Shown in pieces: positions 37,070-46,777 of a DNA stretch of 64,000 nucleotides. Both the position numbers and the translations under genes were made by a program. The stretch comes from Bacteroidota bacterium (GTDB lineage Bacteria > Bacteroidota > Bacteroidia > JACCXN01). Location of the stretch: NCBI GenBank assembly GCA_013696965.1, contig JACCXN010000093.1:1-64000 (forward strand), given 5' to 3'. Position 1 is the first letter of the stretch. The number at the start of each line of letters is the position of its first letter. The notes under the pieces are model-generated. The model searched no databases. It saw only the letters and a program-made list of their open reading frames with translations, and was not told the origin of the DNA.

Positions 37070-37633
37070 ATGGACAATAACGAACTTGGTCAATGCATAG
37101 ACATTCTAAAAAAATGTGGAATTATTCTGTTTACATCTTCCATTGGACAGATCCTTGCTGCCAATGCTTTTAATAATAAAGCTGTTAAAAAAATAACAGA
37201 AATAAAAAATCTTCTGGATATTGAATCATTGGTAATTGCTGAGAATGAATCGAAATTAATAATGCTATTAGAAGATATTCCTAATCTTGCCTATGATTTA
37301 ATTGAAAATGCAACAAAACCATTGATTCTTAAATATGACCGGCCATCAGGCTTTGAAAAGGAATTTCTTAATCAAGACCATACAATTTCCATATATATTG
37401 CTAAGGATGAAATTATTAGGCAGATTTCCAATAGGGGTATAAGGGCCTTGGCAGGGATTCCTTTAGCCATGGCAGCTAAAAGCCAGAAGTGGCTTATTCC
37501 AGGATTGGCAGAAACAATTTTGCAGAAAGCTGATTATGTCGTAAATTTGCAGCAGGAAAATAAAACTTCTTTCTCATCACCTTCAGTTATGAGTTTAAAA
37601 GCGAATGGAGAAATAAAAATCCTACAGAAATAA
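37070..37633 (+). CDS. TsaC/Sua5-like protein that has lost the catalytic motifs
   Basis: 187 residues. The backbone follows bacterial TsaC (L-threonylcarbamoyladenylate synthase): a start like [13 protein letters not shown], then [43 protein letters not shown] and a C-terminal [15 protein letters not shown]. The substrate-binding motifs differ: the usual PTDTVWGIGCDA reads [12 protein letters not shown], the K-R basic motif is lost (NLLDIESL), and PLVSTSANISG reads [12 protein letters not shown]. The frame is open and intact. It sits before the CCA-adding enzyme gene, where related bacteria often keep tsaC. Probably inactive as a synthase; any remaining role is unknown. Confidence 0.75.
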   Translation: MDNNELGQCIDILKKCGIILFTSSIGQILAANAFNNKAVKKITEIKNLLDIESLVIAENESKLIMLLEDIPNLAYDLIENATKPLILKYDRPSGFEKEFLNQDHTISIYIAKDEIIRQISNRGIRALAGIPLAMAAKSQKWLIPGLAETILQKADYVVNLQQENKTSFSSPSVMSLKANGEIKILQK

Positions 37634-37640
37634 TTATTTT

Positions 37641-39074
37641 TTGAAACAGCATTTATCCCACCCTGTATTTAAGTTAATTTCTGAAGCGGCTGCGGATATT
37701 AACGCACCTGCATATGTTATAGGTGGATATGTAAGAGATATTATTCTGAAAAGACTATCCAAGGATATTGATATTGTTACCGTTGGAGACGGAATAGAAC
37801 TAGCCCAGAGAGTAGCTGGGAAAATCGATTCAAATACAAAAGTTTCTGTTTTTAAAAGCTTCGGAACGGCAATGTTAAGATATGAAAACCTGGAAATTGA
37901 ATTCGTTGGCGCACGAAAAGAATCTTACCGATCACATTCCAGGAAACCTGATGTGGAAGCAGGAACCCTTGAGGAAGACCAAAACAGAAGGGATTTTACG
38001 ATAAATGCCCTTGCAATTAGCCTGAATAAAAATAATTTCGGTGAACTTCTTGATCCTTTCGGTGGCCTTAAGGACATTGAAAATAAAACAATACGCACCC
38101 CCCTTGATCCTGATTTAACATATTCTGATGATCCTTTACGCATGATGCGTGCTATTCGTTTTGCCTCTCAACTTAAATTTAAAATTGAAGAAAATTCTTT
38201 TGAGGCCATTAAAAAAAACAAAAACAGAATAGAAATAGTTTCTAAGGAAAGGATTACGGATGAGTTAAATAAAATAATACTTTCCCAAAAACCATCCACC
38301 GGCTTTAAATTATTGTTTGATACCGGGCTGTTACACATAATTTTTCCTGAAATGACGGATTTGTTTGGCGTTGAAATTATTGACAACAAAGGACATAAAG
38401 ATAACTTTTACCATACTTTGCAAGTGTTGGATAACATTTCGCAGCATACAGAGGATTTATGGTTGAGGTGGGCTGCAATTTTACATGACATAGCAAAACC
38501 GAAAACTAAAAGATTTGAACCAGGTATTGGCTGGACTTTCCATGGGCATGAAGATAAAGGAGCACGCATGGTTCCGAAAATTTTTCAGGATTTGAAATTA
38601 CCCATGGATGCAAAAATGAAATTTGTACAAAAACTCGTGCTGCTTCATTTAAGACCAATCGTTCTGTCAAAAGAAACTGTGACGGATTCTGCAATTCGAA
38701 GGCTTTTGTTTGAAGCAGGAAATGATATTGATGATTTAATGATCCTTTGCGAGGCTGATATTACTACAAAAAACCAAAACAAAGTTGAAAAATATTTAGC
38801 CAATTTTGAATTGGTTAGAGAGAAACTTAAGGAAGTAGAAGAAAAAGATCAGCTTAAAAATTGGCAACCTCCTGTTTCCGGACAAGAAATAATGGAAACT
38901 TTTGGTTTATCTCCATCTAAAGAAGTTGGTATTATTAAAAACTGCATTAGAGAAGCGGTATTAGAAGGAGAGGTGAAAAATGAATACAATGAAGTGTATA
39001 ATTTTATGTTAAAAAAAGGCGTTGAAATGGGACTGAAAATAAAACCTCAAAGCAAATTCAAAGCTGAGCACTGA
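37641..39074 (+). CDS. cca: CCA tRNA nucleotidyltransferase with HD domain
   Basis: 477 residues; the TTG at 37641 is the likely start, 7 bases after the previous stop. Class II nucleotidyltransferase head: [14 protein letters not shown] and the catalytic pair Asp 42/Asp 44 in SKDIDIVTV, then [11 protein letters not shown] and [12 protein letters not shown] for nucleotide choice. An HD phosphohydrolase domain follows ([12 protein letters not shown]). Adds or repairs the CCA end of tRNAs, fitting the tRNA genes here that do not encode CCA. The HD domain could give 2'3'-cyclic phosphatase activity as in E. coli Cca. Confidence 0.92.
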   Translation: MKQHLSHPVFKLISEAAADINAPAYVIGGYVRDIILKRLSKDIDIVTVGDGIELAQRVAGKIDSNTKVSVFKSFGTAMLRYENLEIEFVGARKESYRSHSRKPDVEAGTLEEDQNRRDFTINALAISLNKNNFGELLDPFGGLKDIENKTIRTPLDPDLTYSDDPLRMMRAIRFASQLKFKIEENSFEAIKKNKNRIEIVSKERITDELNKIILSQKPSTGFKLLFDTGLLHIIFPEMTDLFGVEIIDNKGHKDNFYHTLQVLDNISQHTEDLWLRWAAILHDIAKPKTKRFEPGIGWTFHGHEDKGARMVPKIFQDLKLPMDAKMKFVQKLVLLHLRPIVLSKETVTDSAIRRLLFEAGNDIDDLMILCEADITTKNQNKVEKYLANFELVREKLKEVEEKDQLKNWQPPVSGQEIMETFGLSPSKEVGIIKNCIREAVLEGEVKNEYNEVYNFMLKKGVEMGLKIKPQSKFKAEH

Positions 39075-39115
39075 TCAATATAGTATTTGAAAATAATTCA
39101 GAAAAAAAAGAAAAT

Positions 39116-39736
39116 ATGGTTGTTTATAAATTCAGAGTAACTTTTGATGATCCTGAAGAAGTATCAAGAGATATAGAAATTAAACCGGGACAAACATTTG
39201 AAAATTTTCATGCAGCAATACAGGCCTCTATAAATTTTGATGGTATATCACCTGCTATTTTCTTTACCAGTGATGATTATTGGAGAAAAGACAGGAAAAT
39301 AGGATATGAACAATTAAAAACATCCAAACTGCTTGATTTTATTGAAGATCCCCATCAGAAATTCATTTATGAATATGAATCTGATATAAAATGGTCTTTT
39401 ACCATCGAATTGGTAAAAATTGTGGATGGAGATCAAAAGACTCAATACCCTGTTTGTATTAAATCAACAGGCATTGCACCTGCTCAATTCAATAAAATCA
39501 ACCTTGTACCAGGTGAGCTTGATGGAGAAAATCTTTTGGAAAACGGATTGGAAATAGATGATAGTCTTTTCTACCAAGAGGCGAATAATATGACTGATAG
39601 TGAAGGTTTTTCCCAAACAGGGGTGGATGAAGAGGATTCTAAACATTTGGAGGGTGAGGAAGTTTTTGATGAGGGAGAAGAGGAAGCAGAATTTGATGAA
39701 TTTATCGAAGGTTCCGAAAATGACGAAGATTTTTAA
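39116..39736 (+). CDS. pRiA4b ORF-3-like protein with acidic tail
   Basis: 206 residues. The first ~145 look like the pRiA4b ORF-3 / IS1096 TnpR family: VYKFRVTFDDPEEVSRDIEI, a WRKDRKI segment and FIYEYESD...WSFTIELVKI. Function is not known, and despite the name the family is widespread on chromosomes. The last ~60 residues are strongly acidic (EEDSKHLEGEEVFDEGEEEA) and probably disordered. The stop overlaps the miaA start (TAATG), so it is translationally coupled to miaA. Confidence 0.6.
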   Translation: MVVYKFRVTFDDPEEVSRDIEIKPGQTFENFHAAIQASINFDGISPAIFFTSDDYWRKDRKIGYEQLKTSKLLDFIEDPHQKFIYEYESDIKWSFTIELVKIVDGDQKTQYPVCIKSTGIAPAQFNKINLVPGELDGENLLENGLEIDDSLFYQEANNMTDSEGFSQTGVDEEDSKHLEGEEVFDEGEEEAEFDEFIEGSENDEDF

Positions 39737-40650
39737 TGTTGAATGAAAAAAAACTGCTCATTGTACTTTTGGGCCCAACCGCGGTAGGAAAGACAGATTT
39801 GAGCATTGAACTTGCCAGGGACATTGGTACAGTAATTCTTTCTGCAGATTCCAGGCAATTATACAAGGAATTGAATATTGGAACTGCAAAACCAACCGCC
39901 ATTCAATTAAATTCAGTTAAGCATTATTTCATCGATACAGTTTCAATAGCAAATGATTATGATGCCGCTACCTTCGAGAAGGATGCAATTAGTCTTTTGA
40001 AAGAACTATTCAAAACCCAAAATGCCGTTATTTTAACCGGCGGATCAGGATTGTATATTAATGCGGTATGCAATGGTTTTGACATACTTCCTGCTTCTGC
40101 TCCTGAAATTAGGGAACAATTAAATGAAATGGTACTTACTAAAGGACTTAATCATTTAACTGAGCTCCTGAATCAAAAAGATCCTGAATATTACAAAATA
40201 GTTGATTTAAAAAACCCACAACGTTTAATTAGGGCACTTGAAGTTTGCCTTTCCAGTGGCAGGCCTTATTCATCTTTCAGGACTCAAAAGAGTCAAAAAA
40301 GAGACTTTCAGATTCTTTATGTTGGAATTAACAGAAGAAGGGATGAACTTTATGAAAGAATTAATTTGCGTGTTGATGAAATGGTTAAGGAGGGATTGGT
40401 AGAAGAGGTTAGGGGAGTTTTAGCTTATAAAAAAAACAATGCACTTCAAACTGTAGGGTATAAAGAATTAATCAATTATTTTGTAGAGAATATTGATTTG
40501 CAGCAGGCCATAATGCTTATAAAACAAAATACCCGAAGATATGCCAAGCGCCAGTTAACCTGGTTTAGGAAAAACAAAGAGATTACCTGGTTTGATGCCG
40601 GGGATAAACCCAAAATTTTTGATTTTATTAAAAGGCATATAAATCAGTGA
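39736..40650 (+). CDS. miaA: tRNA dimethylallyltransferase MiaA
   Basis: 304 residues. P-loop GPTAVGKTDLSIELA, substrate region SADSRQLYKELNIGTAKPT, GGSGLYINAVCNGF, NPQRLIRALEV, and the C-terminal basic motif RRYAKRQLTWFR. Adds a dimethylallyl group to adenosine 37 of tRNAs reading codons that start with U, the substrate for MiaB. Overlaps the preceding gene (TAATG) and the MFS gene (GTGA). Confidence 0.97.
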   Translation: MLNEKKLLIVLLGPTAVGKTDLSIELARDIGTVILSADSRQLYKELNIGTAKPTAIQLNSVKHYFIDTVSIANDYDAATFEKDAISLLKELFKTQNAVILTGGSGLYINAVCNGFDILPASAPEIREQLNEMVLTKGLNHLTELLNQKDPEYYKIVDLKNPQRLIRALEVCLSSGRPYSSFRTQKSQKRDFQILYVGINRRRDELYERINLRVDEMVKEGLVEEVRGVLAYKKNNALQTVGYKELINYFVENIDLQQAIMLIKQNTRRYAKRQLTWFRKNKEITWFDAGDKPKIFDFIKRHINQ

Positions 40651-41894
40651 GAATAATAAGCCAATATAAAAAATTAGAAAAACACATTTTTAGTTTGATT
40701 TTTGCCGAATTGTTTATCCAAATGATAAATTCTGCATTTCTATTAATTATGTTGGTATTCATGCAAAAAGAGGGATATTCAGACCATCAGAGCGCTGATT
40801 TTATTTCCTATCGTTTTCTTGGAACTTTATTGCTGGCTTTTCCAATGGGTTTGTTTATAAAGGGAAGAAAAATAAAGCCTGTTTTTATCTTTGCCAGTCT
40901 TTCAATCCCCATATTTTCACTTCTGATAGTTTATGGAATTCACTATCATGTTTCATGGCTATTGTATGTTTCACAAGTGTTATGGGGCATAGGCTTTTTA
41001 TGTTTTCAAATTACAGCTCTTCCTTTTATTCTTCGCAATGCAAAGCAAGATACCCATACAGAGGCAATAAGTTTGAGTTTTGCAACCTATAGTTTCGGAG
41101 GAATTTCCAGTGGTGTTTTAATTTTTTTATTAAGTACCCTAAACCCTGTTTTTTTTGATGAAATGCTAATTCTTCAAATTATTGCTGGCTTAGGCTTTAT
41201 CAGTATCTTTTTTATTATGAGGATTGATATTGAAGAAAATATAACTGAAGAACCATTAAACCTTAAAAAATTAAACCTTGGGGACTTTGATTGGAAAATA
41301 ATTGCAAAAGCTATGTTCCCTGTGTTTGTAATAGCAACAGGGGCAGGACTTACCATTCCATTTATAGGTATTTTCTTTTTTAATGTACATGGAGTAGATT
41401 CCCATGAATTTGCAATTTATGGATCCATTTCCGCAGTATTGGTTGCTATTGGTGCTTTACTTGTTCCACAAATAAAAGCAAGATTCGGCTACATGCTTGC
41501 AGTTCCGGCAACTCAAACTGTTGCAGTACTTGCACTTGTAGTTCTGGCCACAACTGAACTATTTGCTGCCTGGGCCCTGGCAGTGCCAATTGCAATTTTA
41601 TGTTATGTTATTCGACAGCCACTCATGAACATGGCCGGTCCTATGACTTCTGAAGTAATGATGAATTATGTAGGACCTAAAAACAGGGAAATAACCAGTG
41701 CATTAACTTCAACAATTTGGTCTGGAAGCTGGTACATTAGTTCCAGAATTTTTAAAATTCTTAGGGAAAATGGAATTGCTTATGTAAAAGTTTTCATGAT
41801 AACTGCAGTGCTCTATGGACTTGGAATATTTTTGTATTACCTGGTAATGCTTGATTATGAAAAAAGGCTTAAATCTGGCTTAATTAAAATTTAA
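40647..41894 (+). CDS. MFS transporter
   Basis: 415 residues with about 12 hydrophobic segments in the MFS pattern (for example LFIQMINSAFLLIMLVFM, TLLLAFPMGLFIKGRKIK with the loop 2-3 GRK motif, and ITAVLYGLGIFLYYLVML at the end). A central basic/polar loop near residues 185-215 separates two six-helix halves. The start GTG overlaps the miaA stop. The substrate is unknown; the family exports or imports small solutes using the proton gradient. Confidence 0.85.
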   Translation: MRIISQYKKLEKHIFSLIFAELFIQMINSAFLLIMLVFMQKEGYSDHQSADFISYRFLGTLLLAFPMGLFIKGRKIKPVFIFASLSIPIFSLLIVYGIHYHVSWLLYVSQVLWGIGFLCFQITALPFILRNAKQDTHTEAISLSFATYSFGGISSGVLIFLLSTLNPVFFDEMLILQIIAGLGFISIFFIMRIDIEENITEEPLNLKKLNLGDFDWKIIAKAMFPVFVIATGAGLTIPFIGIFFFNVHGVDSHEFAIYGSISAVLVAIGALLVPQIKARFGYMLAVPATQTVAVLALVVLATTELFAAWALAVPIAILCYVIRQPLMNMAGPMTSEVMMNYVGPKNREITSALTSTIWSGSWYISSRIFKILRENGIAYVKVFMITAVLYGLGIFLYYLVMLDYEKRLKSGLIKI

Positions 41895-41925
41895 TTTATC
41901 TTTTTTCTTAAACCACTAAAAAATC

Positions 41926-42130
41926 AGGGAATCTCCGTGTTCCTCTGTGACTGCTCTGTGGAACTCTGTGAAACAATGAAACAGTGCATTTTCAGCAGAT
42001 TTCCTTTTTAAATTACACAGAGAGCGCAGAGAAGTCACAGAGTTGCACAGAGTGGTATGAAACTTCACAAAAAAAATCAGGGAATCTCTGTGGTCCTCTG
42101 GGCCTTCTCTGTGCAACAATGTTTCAGAGC
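41926..42130. repeat. Hairpin repeat array R1 (CTCTGTG family)
   Basis: Three copies of the window's interspersed repeat fill most of the 361-base space between the MFS and purA genes: a left-arm type at 41928-41976 (CTCCGTGTTCCTCTGTGA), an inverted arm at 42012-42055 (CACAGAGAGCGCAGAG), and another left-arm type at 42077-42127 (CTCTGTGGTCCTCTGGG). Arms in opposite orientation can pair into a large cruciform or RNA hairpin. Short open frames across this stretch are repeat translations, not genes. Copies are more diverged than those at 51-52 kb. Confidence 0.75.
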
Positions 42131-42255
42131 AGTTACAGCAGAAAGCTTTAATCCAATGAATGTCCCCCGTTTTTTTGGGGTAACTTCATTGAATTTAAGT
42201 ATTAAAAAAACTTTAGCAAATAAGCGAAGGCAGTTTAAGGCACAACCCAATCAAT

Positions 42256-43536
42256 TTATGCAAGAACAACTTCCTTCATCAAGGTTTGTGTTCGGTCTGG
42301 GCCTACTGATACAATTACCACGGGAACTTTTAATTCATTTTCAATATAGGTAATGTATGCATTCAATGTGGCAGGAATTTCATTTATGGATTTTATTCCG
42401 GTTAAATCCTCATTCCATCCTTTAAAATCCTTGTATACAGGTGTTAATTCAGCGGATAAAACATCGTATGGAATGGTCTCAATTGTTTGACCATTATATA
42501 AATAGTGGGTACAAATTTTTACGGTTTCAAAACCACTCAAAACATCTGCTTTCATCATCATTAGTTTTGTAACTCCATTAAGCATGATTGCATATTTAAG
42601 AGCAGGCAAATCAAGCCATCCACATCTTCTTGATCTACCTGTGGTGGATCCGAATTCATTGCCTTTTTTACGAATATCCTCCCCTGTTTGATCCATTAAT
42701 TCTGTTGGAAAAGGACCACTTCCTACCCTGGTGCAATAAGCCTTGAAAATTCCAATTGTATCTCCTATTTTATTTGGTGCAATTCCAAGGCCGGTACATG
42801 CACCCGCGCTAATGGTGTTTGATGAGGTAACAAAAGGATAAGAACCAAAATCAATATCCAGCAATGAACCTTGTGCTCCTTCTGCAAGAACCGATTTATT
42901 GTTATTAAGTGCTTCATTAATAAAATACTCACTATCAATATGGGTAAGTGATTTTAATAGTTCAATACCCGCGAACCAATCTGGTTCAAATTCCTGAAGA
43001 TTGTATGAAAAGTTATAAAAATCAAGTATTTGGGAATGTTTAGAAACAAGGAAATCATACTTGTCTTTGAAATCAGAGGTAGTGATATCACCAACACGCA
43101 GGCCATTGCGTCCTGTTTTATCCATGTACGTAGGTCCTATACCCTTTAAAGTTGAACCTATTTTCCCTTTTCCTTTAGAAGCTTCAGAAGCAGCGTCCAG
43201 GAGCCTGTGGGTAGGTAAAATAAGGTGAGCCTTTCTTGAAATAAGTAGGCTTTTTTTAATGTCAACTCCCATTTTTACCAAAGCATCAATTTCTTTTTTG
43301 AAAATAACCGGATCAATCACAACCCCGTTTCCAACCACATTAAGGCAGTTTTTATGAAATATCCCTGAAGGAATGGTATGAAGCACATGTTTTATACCAT
43401 TGAATTCAAGTGTATGCCCTGCATTTGGGCCTCCCTGAAAACGAGCGATTATGTCATATTTTGGTGTAAGTACATCTACAATTTTTCCTTTGCCTTCATC
43501 GCCCCACTGGAGCCCTAATAATACGTCTGCTTTCAT
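42256..43536 (-). CDS. purA: Adenylosuccinate synthetase PurA
   Basis: About 426 residues from the ATG at 43536 (MKADVLLGLQWGDEGKGK); an upstream in-frame extension to 43617 overlaps the previous gene and is not needed. Hallmarks: GDEGKGK P-loop, QGGPNAGHT, GTLKGIGPTYMDK, EGAQGSLLDIDFGSYPFVTSS, and the GTP-binding TTGRSRRCGWLD. Makes adenylosuccinate from IMP and aspartate in AMP synthesis. Third in a run with the Fur and STAS genes. Confidence 0.97.
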   Translation of the reverse strand: MKADVLLGLQWGDEGKGKIVDVLTPKYDIIARFQGGPNAGHTLEFNGIKHVLHTIPSGIFHKNCLNVVGNGVVIDPVIFKKEIDALVKMGVDIKKSLLISRKAHLILPTHRLLDAASEASKGKGKIGSTLKGIGPTYMDKTGRNGLRVGDITTSDFKDKYDFLVSKHSQILDFYNFSYNLQEFEPDWFAGIELLKSLTHIDSEYFINEALNNNKSVLAEGAQGSLLDIDFGSYPFVTSSNTISAGACTGLGIAPNKIGDTIGIFKAYCTRVGSGPFPTELMDQTGEDIRKKGNEFGSTTGRSRRCGWLDLPALKYAIMLNGVTKLMMMKADVLSGFETVKICTHYLYNGQTIETIPYDVLSAELTPVYKDFKGWNEDLTGIKSINEIPATLNAYITYIENELKVPVVIVSVGPDRTQTLMKEVVLA

Positions 43537-43564
43537 TTTTATTCTTTTAATTTTATTGGAATGC

Positions 43565-43933
43565 TTAATTGTTCGTTGGTTTTTCTTTTGTGCTTTTAAA
43601 ATACGCATCGGATTCATCTAAATCCTTGAGCACTGTAAAAACGGAATTTAATTTGGTGATCAAAAACAATTCGTTTACCTTTTTTGACAGGCAACAAACT
43701 ACCGCTTCCCCACCAGCTGTTCTAAAGCGGGTAAGAATATTAATCAACACATTAAGCCCGGAACTATTTAGATACTTCAAATCCTGAAGTGTTAATATTA
43801 TCCTATTTGATTCTTGCAATCTTATTTCTAATTCTTCAAGAAGTGCCTGAGCCTGGAATTTCTCAATGAGTTCTCCTTGTAATGAAACAATAATAATATT
43901 GTCTTTTACTTCCATTTGATAACTGAATTCCAT
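43565..43933 (-). CDS. STAS-domain protein (anti-sigma factor antagonist type)
   Basis: 122 residues forming a STAS domain: VSLQGELIEKFQAQALLEEL, then the core LTLQDLKYLNSSGLNVLINIL, where the serine pair (SSG) is the site phosphorylated in SpoIIAA-type antagonists. Cytoplasmic and likely part of a partner-switch control; no anti-sigma kinase gene is nearby. Located 2 bases after the Fur gene, so co-transcribed with it, and 28 bases before purA. Confidence 0.85.
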   Translation of the reverse strand: MEFSYQMEVKDNIIIVSLQGELIEKFQAQALLEELEIRLQESNRIILTLQDLKYLNSSGLNVLINILTRFRTAGGEAVVCCLSKKVNELFLITKLNSVFTVLKDLDESDAYFKSTKEKPTNN

Positions 43934-43935
43934 GG

Positions 43936-44445
43936 TTATTTAATATTAGGGTTATTCTGCTTTTCCACAGCTTTTGTTTTTGAATTACCCTTAGTATCTC
44001 CATTTGAACATGTATTGCAAATGCCAAACATGTTAAGAGAATGGTAATGAATTGTAAATTCAAAAAAGTTGCCTGTTGAGGTTTTAATGTTTTGGATCCT
44101 TGGATCACAAAACTCTACAACTTTTCCACATTGAGTACAAATAAGATGATCATGCTGTTTAAATTCATAAGCACGTTCGAATTGCGCCTGGTTTTTTCCA
44201 AATTGGTGCTTACGCACTAAATTGCTGTCAAGTAATAATTCTATAGTATTGTATAATGTAGCGCGGCTTACCCTGTATTTCTTGTTTTTCATCATAATAT
44301 AGAGCGACTCTACATCAAAATGTCCTTCATTGGAGTAAATTTCATTGAGTATGGCAAAACGTTCAGGTGTTTTCCTGTGGCCTTTATCTTCAAGATAAGC
44401 GCAAAAAATAGTCTTTACTTTATCATTAACAAGTATGCCTGACAT
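43936..44445 (-). CDS. Fur-family metal-dependent transcriptional regulator
   Basis: 169 residues: winged helix ([28 protein letters not shown], then [19 protein letters not shown], the DNA-reading helix) and a dimerisation domain with [22 protein letters not shown] and [11 protein letters not shown], giving the two CxxC zinc sites. It may sense iron, zinc or peroxide; the kind cannot be told. The tail after about residue 152 is Lys/Asn-rich. First gene of the fur-STAS-purA run. Confidence 0.93.
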   Translation of the reverse strand: MSGILVNDKVKTIFCAYLEDKGHRKTPERFAILNEIYSNEGHFDVESLYIMMKNKKYRVSRATLYNTIELLLDSNLVRKHQFGKNQAQFERAYEFKQHDHLICTQCGKVVEFCDPRIQNIKTSTGNFFEFTIHYHSLNMFGICNTCSNGDTKGNSKTKAVEKQNNPNIK

Positions 44446-44521
44446 TTTAATGAAAATGGGTGAATATCAATAGGGGTGTAAAATTAATCAAATTGGCTGA
44501 AATCATACTAAAATACCTTAT

Positions 44522-46726
44522 TTATTTATAATCAATACGATCAACATTTGTTACACCATACACTTTTTTGAGTTTCGCGGTTAGATTTTTTAAATGATTG
44601 GTATCATGAACGTAAACCATAATGATTCCTTCAAATACTCCGTCATGGCTTTCAAAACCAATTGATCGCATGTTCACATTGAGCTCCTCTGAAATAATTT
44701 GTGTAATTCTGTTTACAATTCCCACATTATCAATACCCGATATTTTTATCCCTGCTAAAAAGGCAATTAATTCCTGGCTTGTCCATCTGGCTTTAACAAT
44801 CCTATAGCCATAATTAGACATTAATTCAATAGCATTCGGACAATTAATCCTGTGAATTTTTATTCCTTCATTAATGGTTACAAAACCAAAAACATCATCA
44901 CCTGGAATAGGGGAACAGCAGGGGGAAAGCTTGTATTCAATTTTGTCCAGGTTCTCACCAATTACAAGCATGTTTGCATCTAGTCCCCTTACCGAACTTA
45001 TCATCTTTTCAAAATTCTTTTTATCGCTTTTTGCCGGCTGAATCTTTACCTCGAGTTTTCCATTTATCAAATTAAGCTCTTTTAGCTTTTTAAGTTCAAT
45101 ATTTCCAACAGCAATACGGTAAAAAAGATCATGTAAAGTAGTTATTTTATAAAAGGATAATATTTGTTTAAGGTTTTCCGGAGAGGCAGGAATTTTAAAA
45201 CCATGCAGCTTTTTCTCCAAAAATATTTTTCCCTCTTTGGCTATTTTCTTTTTTTCTGATTTTAACGCATCTTTAATTTTTGCTTTTGCCTTGGCGGTAA
45301 TTACATATTTCAGCCAATCTTCTTTAGGCTCCTGTTTTTTTGAAGTAATTACTTCCACCTGATCTCCACTTTTTAGCATATAGCTTAAAGGAACAAGTTT
45401 TTGATTTACTTTTGCCCCAATGCATTTTAAGCCTACATCCGTATGTATATCAAAAGCAAAATCCAAAGCTGTTGCATTCTGAGGCAGGGTTTTTAATTCA
45501 CCCTTTGGTGTAAACACATAAATTTCTTCAGCAAATAAATTGAGTTTGAAATCATCCATGAAATCAAGGGCGTTGCCATCAGGTTTTTCTAATAAATCCC
45601 TGATTTTATTTATCCACTCATCCAGGTTGCTTTCATTTCCTGATTCCTTGTATTTCCAATGCGCTGCATAACCTTTTTCGGCTATTTCATCCATTCTTTT
45701 CGTCCTTATCTGAACCTCCACCCATTTTCCGGTTGGACTCATTACAGTAGTATGAAGTGATTCATAACCATTGGCCTTAGGAGTAGAAATCCAGTCTCTG
45801 AGCCTCTCAGGGCTAGGGGTATAATAATCCGTAACGATGCTATATACCTTCCAGCAATCCGATTTTTCATTTTCAGGGTTTGTATCAATAATAATTCGGA
45901 TTGCAAAAAGATCATATACCTCCTCAAAAGGAATCCCTTTATTTTTCATTTTATTCCAAATGGAAAATAAAGACTTAGGGCGCCCCTTTATTTCATAGGT
46001 TAAATGCTGTTCATTCAAAGATCTTTTAATTGGATTTACAAAACTATTGATAAACCGTGTTCTTACAGCTTGCGTCTTTTTTAGCTTATGGGTTATAGAT
46101 TCATAAATTTCCGGCTCTGTGTATTTCAAACCAAGATCTTCCAATTCTGTTTTTATATTATACAAGCCCAGTCTATGCGCAAGAGGAGCGTAAAGGTAAA
46201 GGGTTTCAGAAGCTATTTTAAGTTGTTTTTGCACTGGCATGTAATCCAGAGTTCGCATATTATCCAGTCTGTCCGCAAGCTTGATAAGAATTACCCTTAC
46301 ATCATCGGAAAGGGTAAGTAACATTTTTCTGAAATTCTCAGCCTGAAGGGAAGAAGAATGATCAAAAACGCCTGAAATCTTTGTTAATCCATCTATAATT
46401 GTTGTGACTTTTTTTCCAAAATTATATTCAATATAATCTAGAGAAATGTCTGTATCTTCCACTACATCATGCAAAAGAGCACATATTACGGCAGTGGCAC
46501 CAAGGCCTATTTCGCTTACTGCTATTTGAGCAACAGATATAGGGTGATAAATATAAGGTTCGCCTGATTTTCTGCGCGTGTCCTTGTGGGCTTCCAAAGC
46601 AATATCAAAGGCCTTACGAATATTGGCTTTATCCTGCTTGTCTGTAATTTTCGCGCAACTCCTCAAAAGGCTTCGGTATCGCCTTAGAATTTCTCTTTTT
46701 TCAATTTCAATATCAATTACAGCCAT
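44522..46726 (-). CDS. RelA/SpoT-family (p)ppGpp synthetase/hydrolase
   Basis: 734 residues, the single Rel/SpoT type usual in the phylum. HD hydrolase domain (HPISVAQIAVSEIG, LLHDVVEDTDISLDYI, KLADRLDNMRTL), synthetase domain (DLFAIRIIIDT, NGYESLHTTVMSPTGKWVEVQIRT), TGS domain (EEIYVFTPKGELKTLPQNATALDFAF), a zinc-finger-like CCSPIPGDDVFGF segment and a C-terminal ACT domain. Both catalytic halves keep their motifs, so it probably both makes and degrades the stringent alarmone. Downstream of fahA by 51 bases on the same strand. Confidence 0.95.
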   Translation of the reverse strand: MAVIDIEIEKREILRRYRSLLRSCAKITDKQDKANIRKAFDIALEAHKDTRRKSGEPYIYHPISVAQIAVSEIGLGATAVICALLHDVVEDTDISLDYIEYNFGKKVTTIIDGLTKISGVFDHSSSLQAENFRKMLLTLSDDVRVILIKLADRLDNMRTLDYMPVQKQLKIASETLYLYAPLAHRLGLYNIKTELEDLGLKYTEPEIYESITHKLKKTQAVRTRFINSFVNPIKRSLNEQHLTYEIKGRPKSLFSIWNKMKNKGIPFEEVYDLFAIRIIIDTNPENEKSDCWKVYSIVTDYYTPSPERLRDWISTPKANGYESLHTTVMSPTGKWVEVQIRTKRMDEIAEKGYAAHWKYKESGNESNLDEWINKIRDLLEKPDGNALDFMDDFKLNLFAEEIYVFTPKGELKTLPQNATALDFAFDIHTDVGLKCIGAKVNQKLVPLSYMLKSGDQVEVITSKKQEPKEDWLKYVITAKAKAKIKDALKSEKKKIAKEGKIFLEKKLHGFKIPASPENLKQILSFYKITTLHDLFYRIAVGNIELKKLKELNLINGKLEVKIQPAKSDKKNFEKMISSVRGLDANMLVIGENLDKIEYKLSPCCSPIPGDDVFGFVTINEGIKIHRINCPNAIELMSNYGYRIVKARWTSQELIAFLAGIKISGIDNVGIVNRITQIISEELNVNMRSIGFESHDGVFEGIIMVYVHDTNHLKNLTAKLKKVYGVTNVDRIDYK

Positions 46727-46777
46727 TGCATTAAGGGAATAATATTTTTTTTAATTAATGAAAATGCCTAATATATA

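Noticed and set aside
39116-39736. Transposon passenger gene
   Set aside because: The family name comes from IS1096, but there are no terminal repeats or transposase, and it is coupled to miaA.
43537-43617. Longer start for PurA
   Set aside because: The added 27 residues overlap the STAS gene and do not resemble the family; the ATG at 43536 gives the standard N-terminus.
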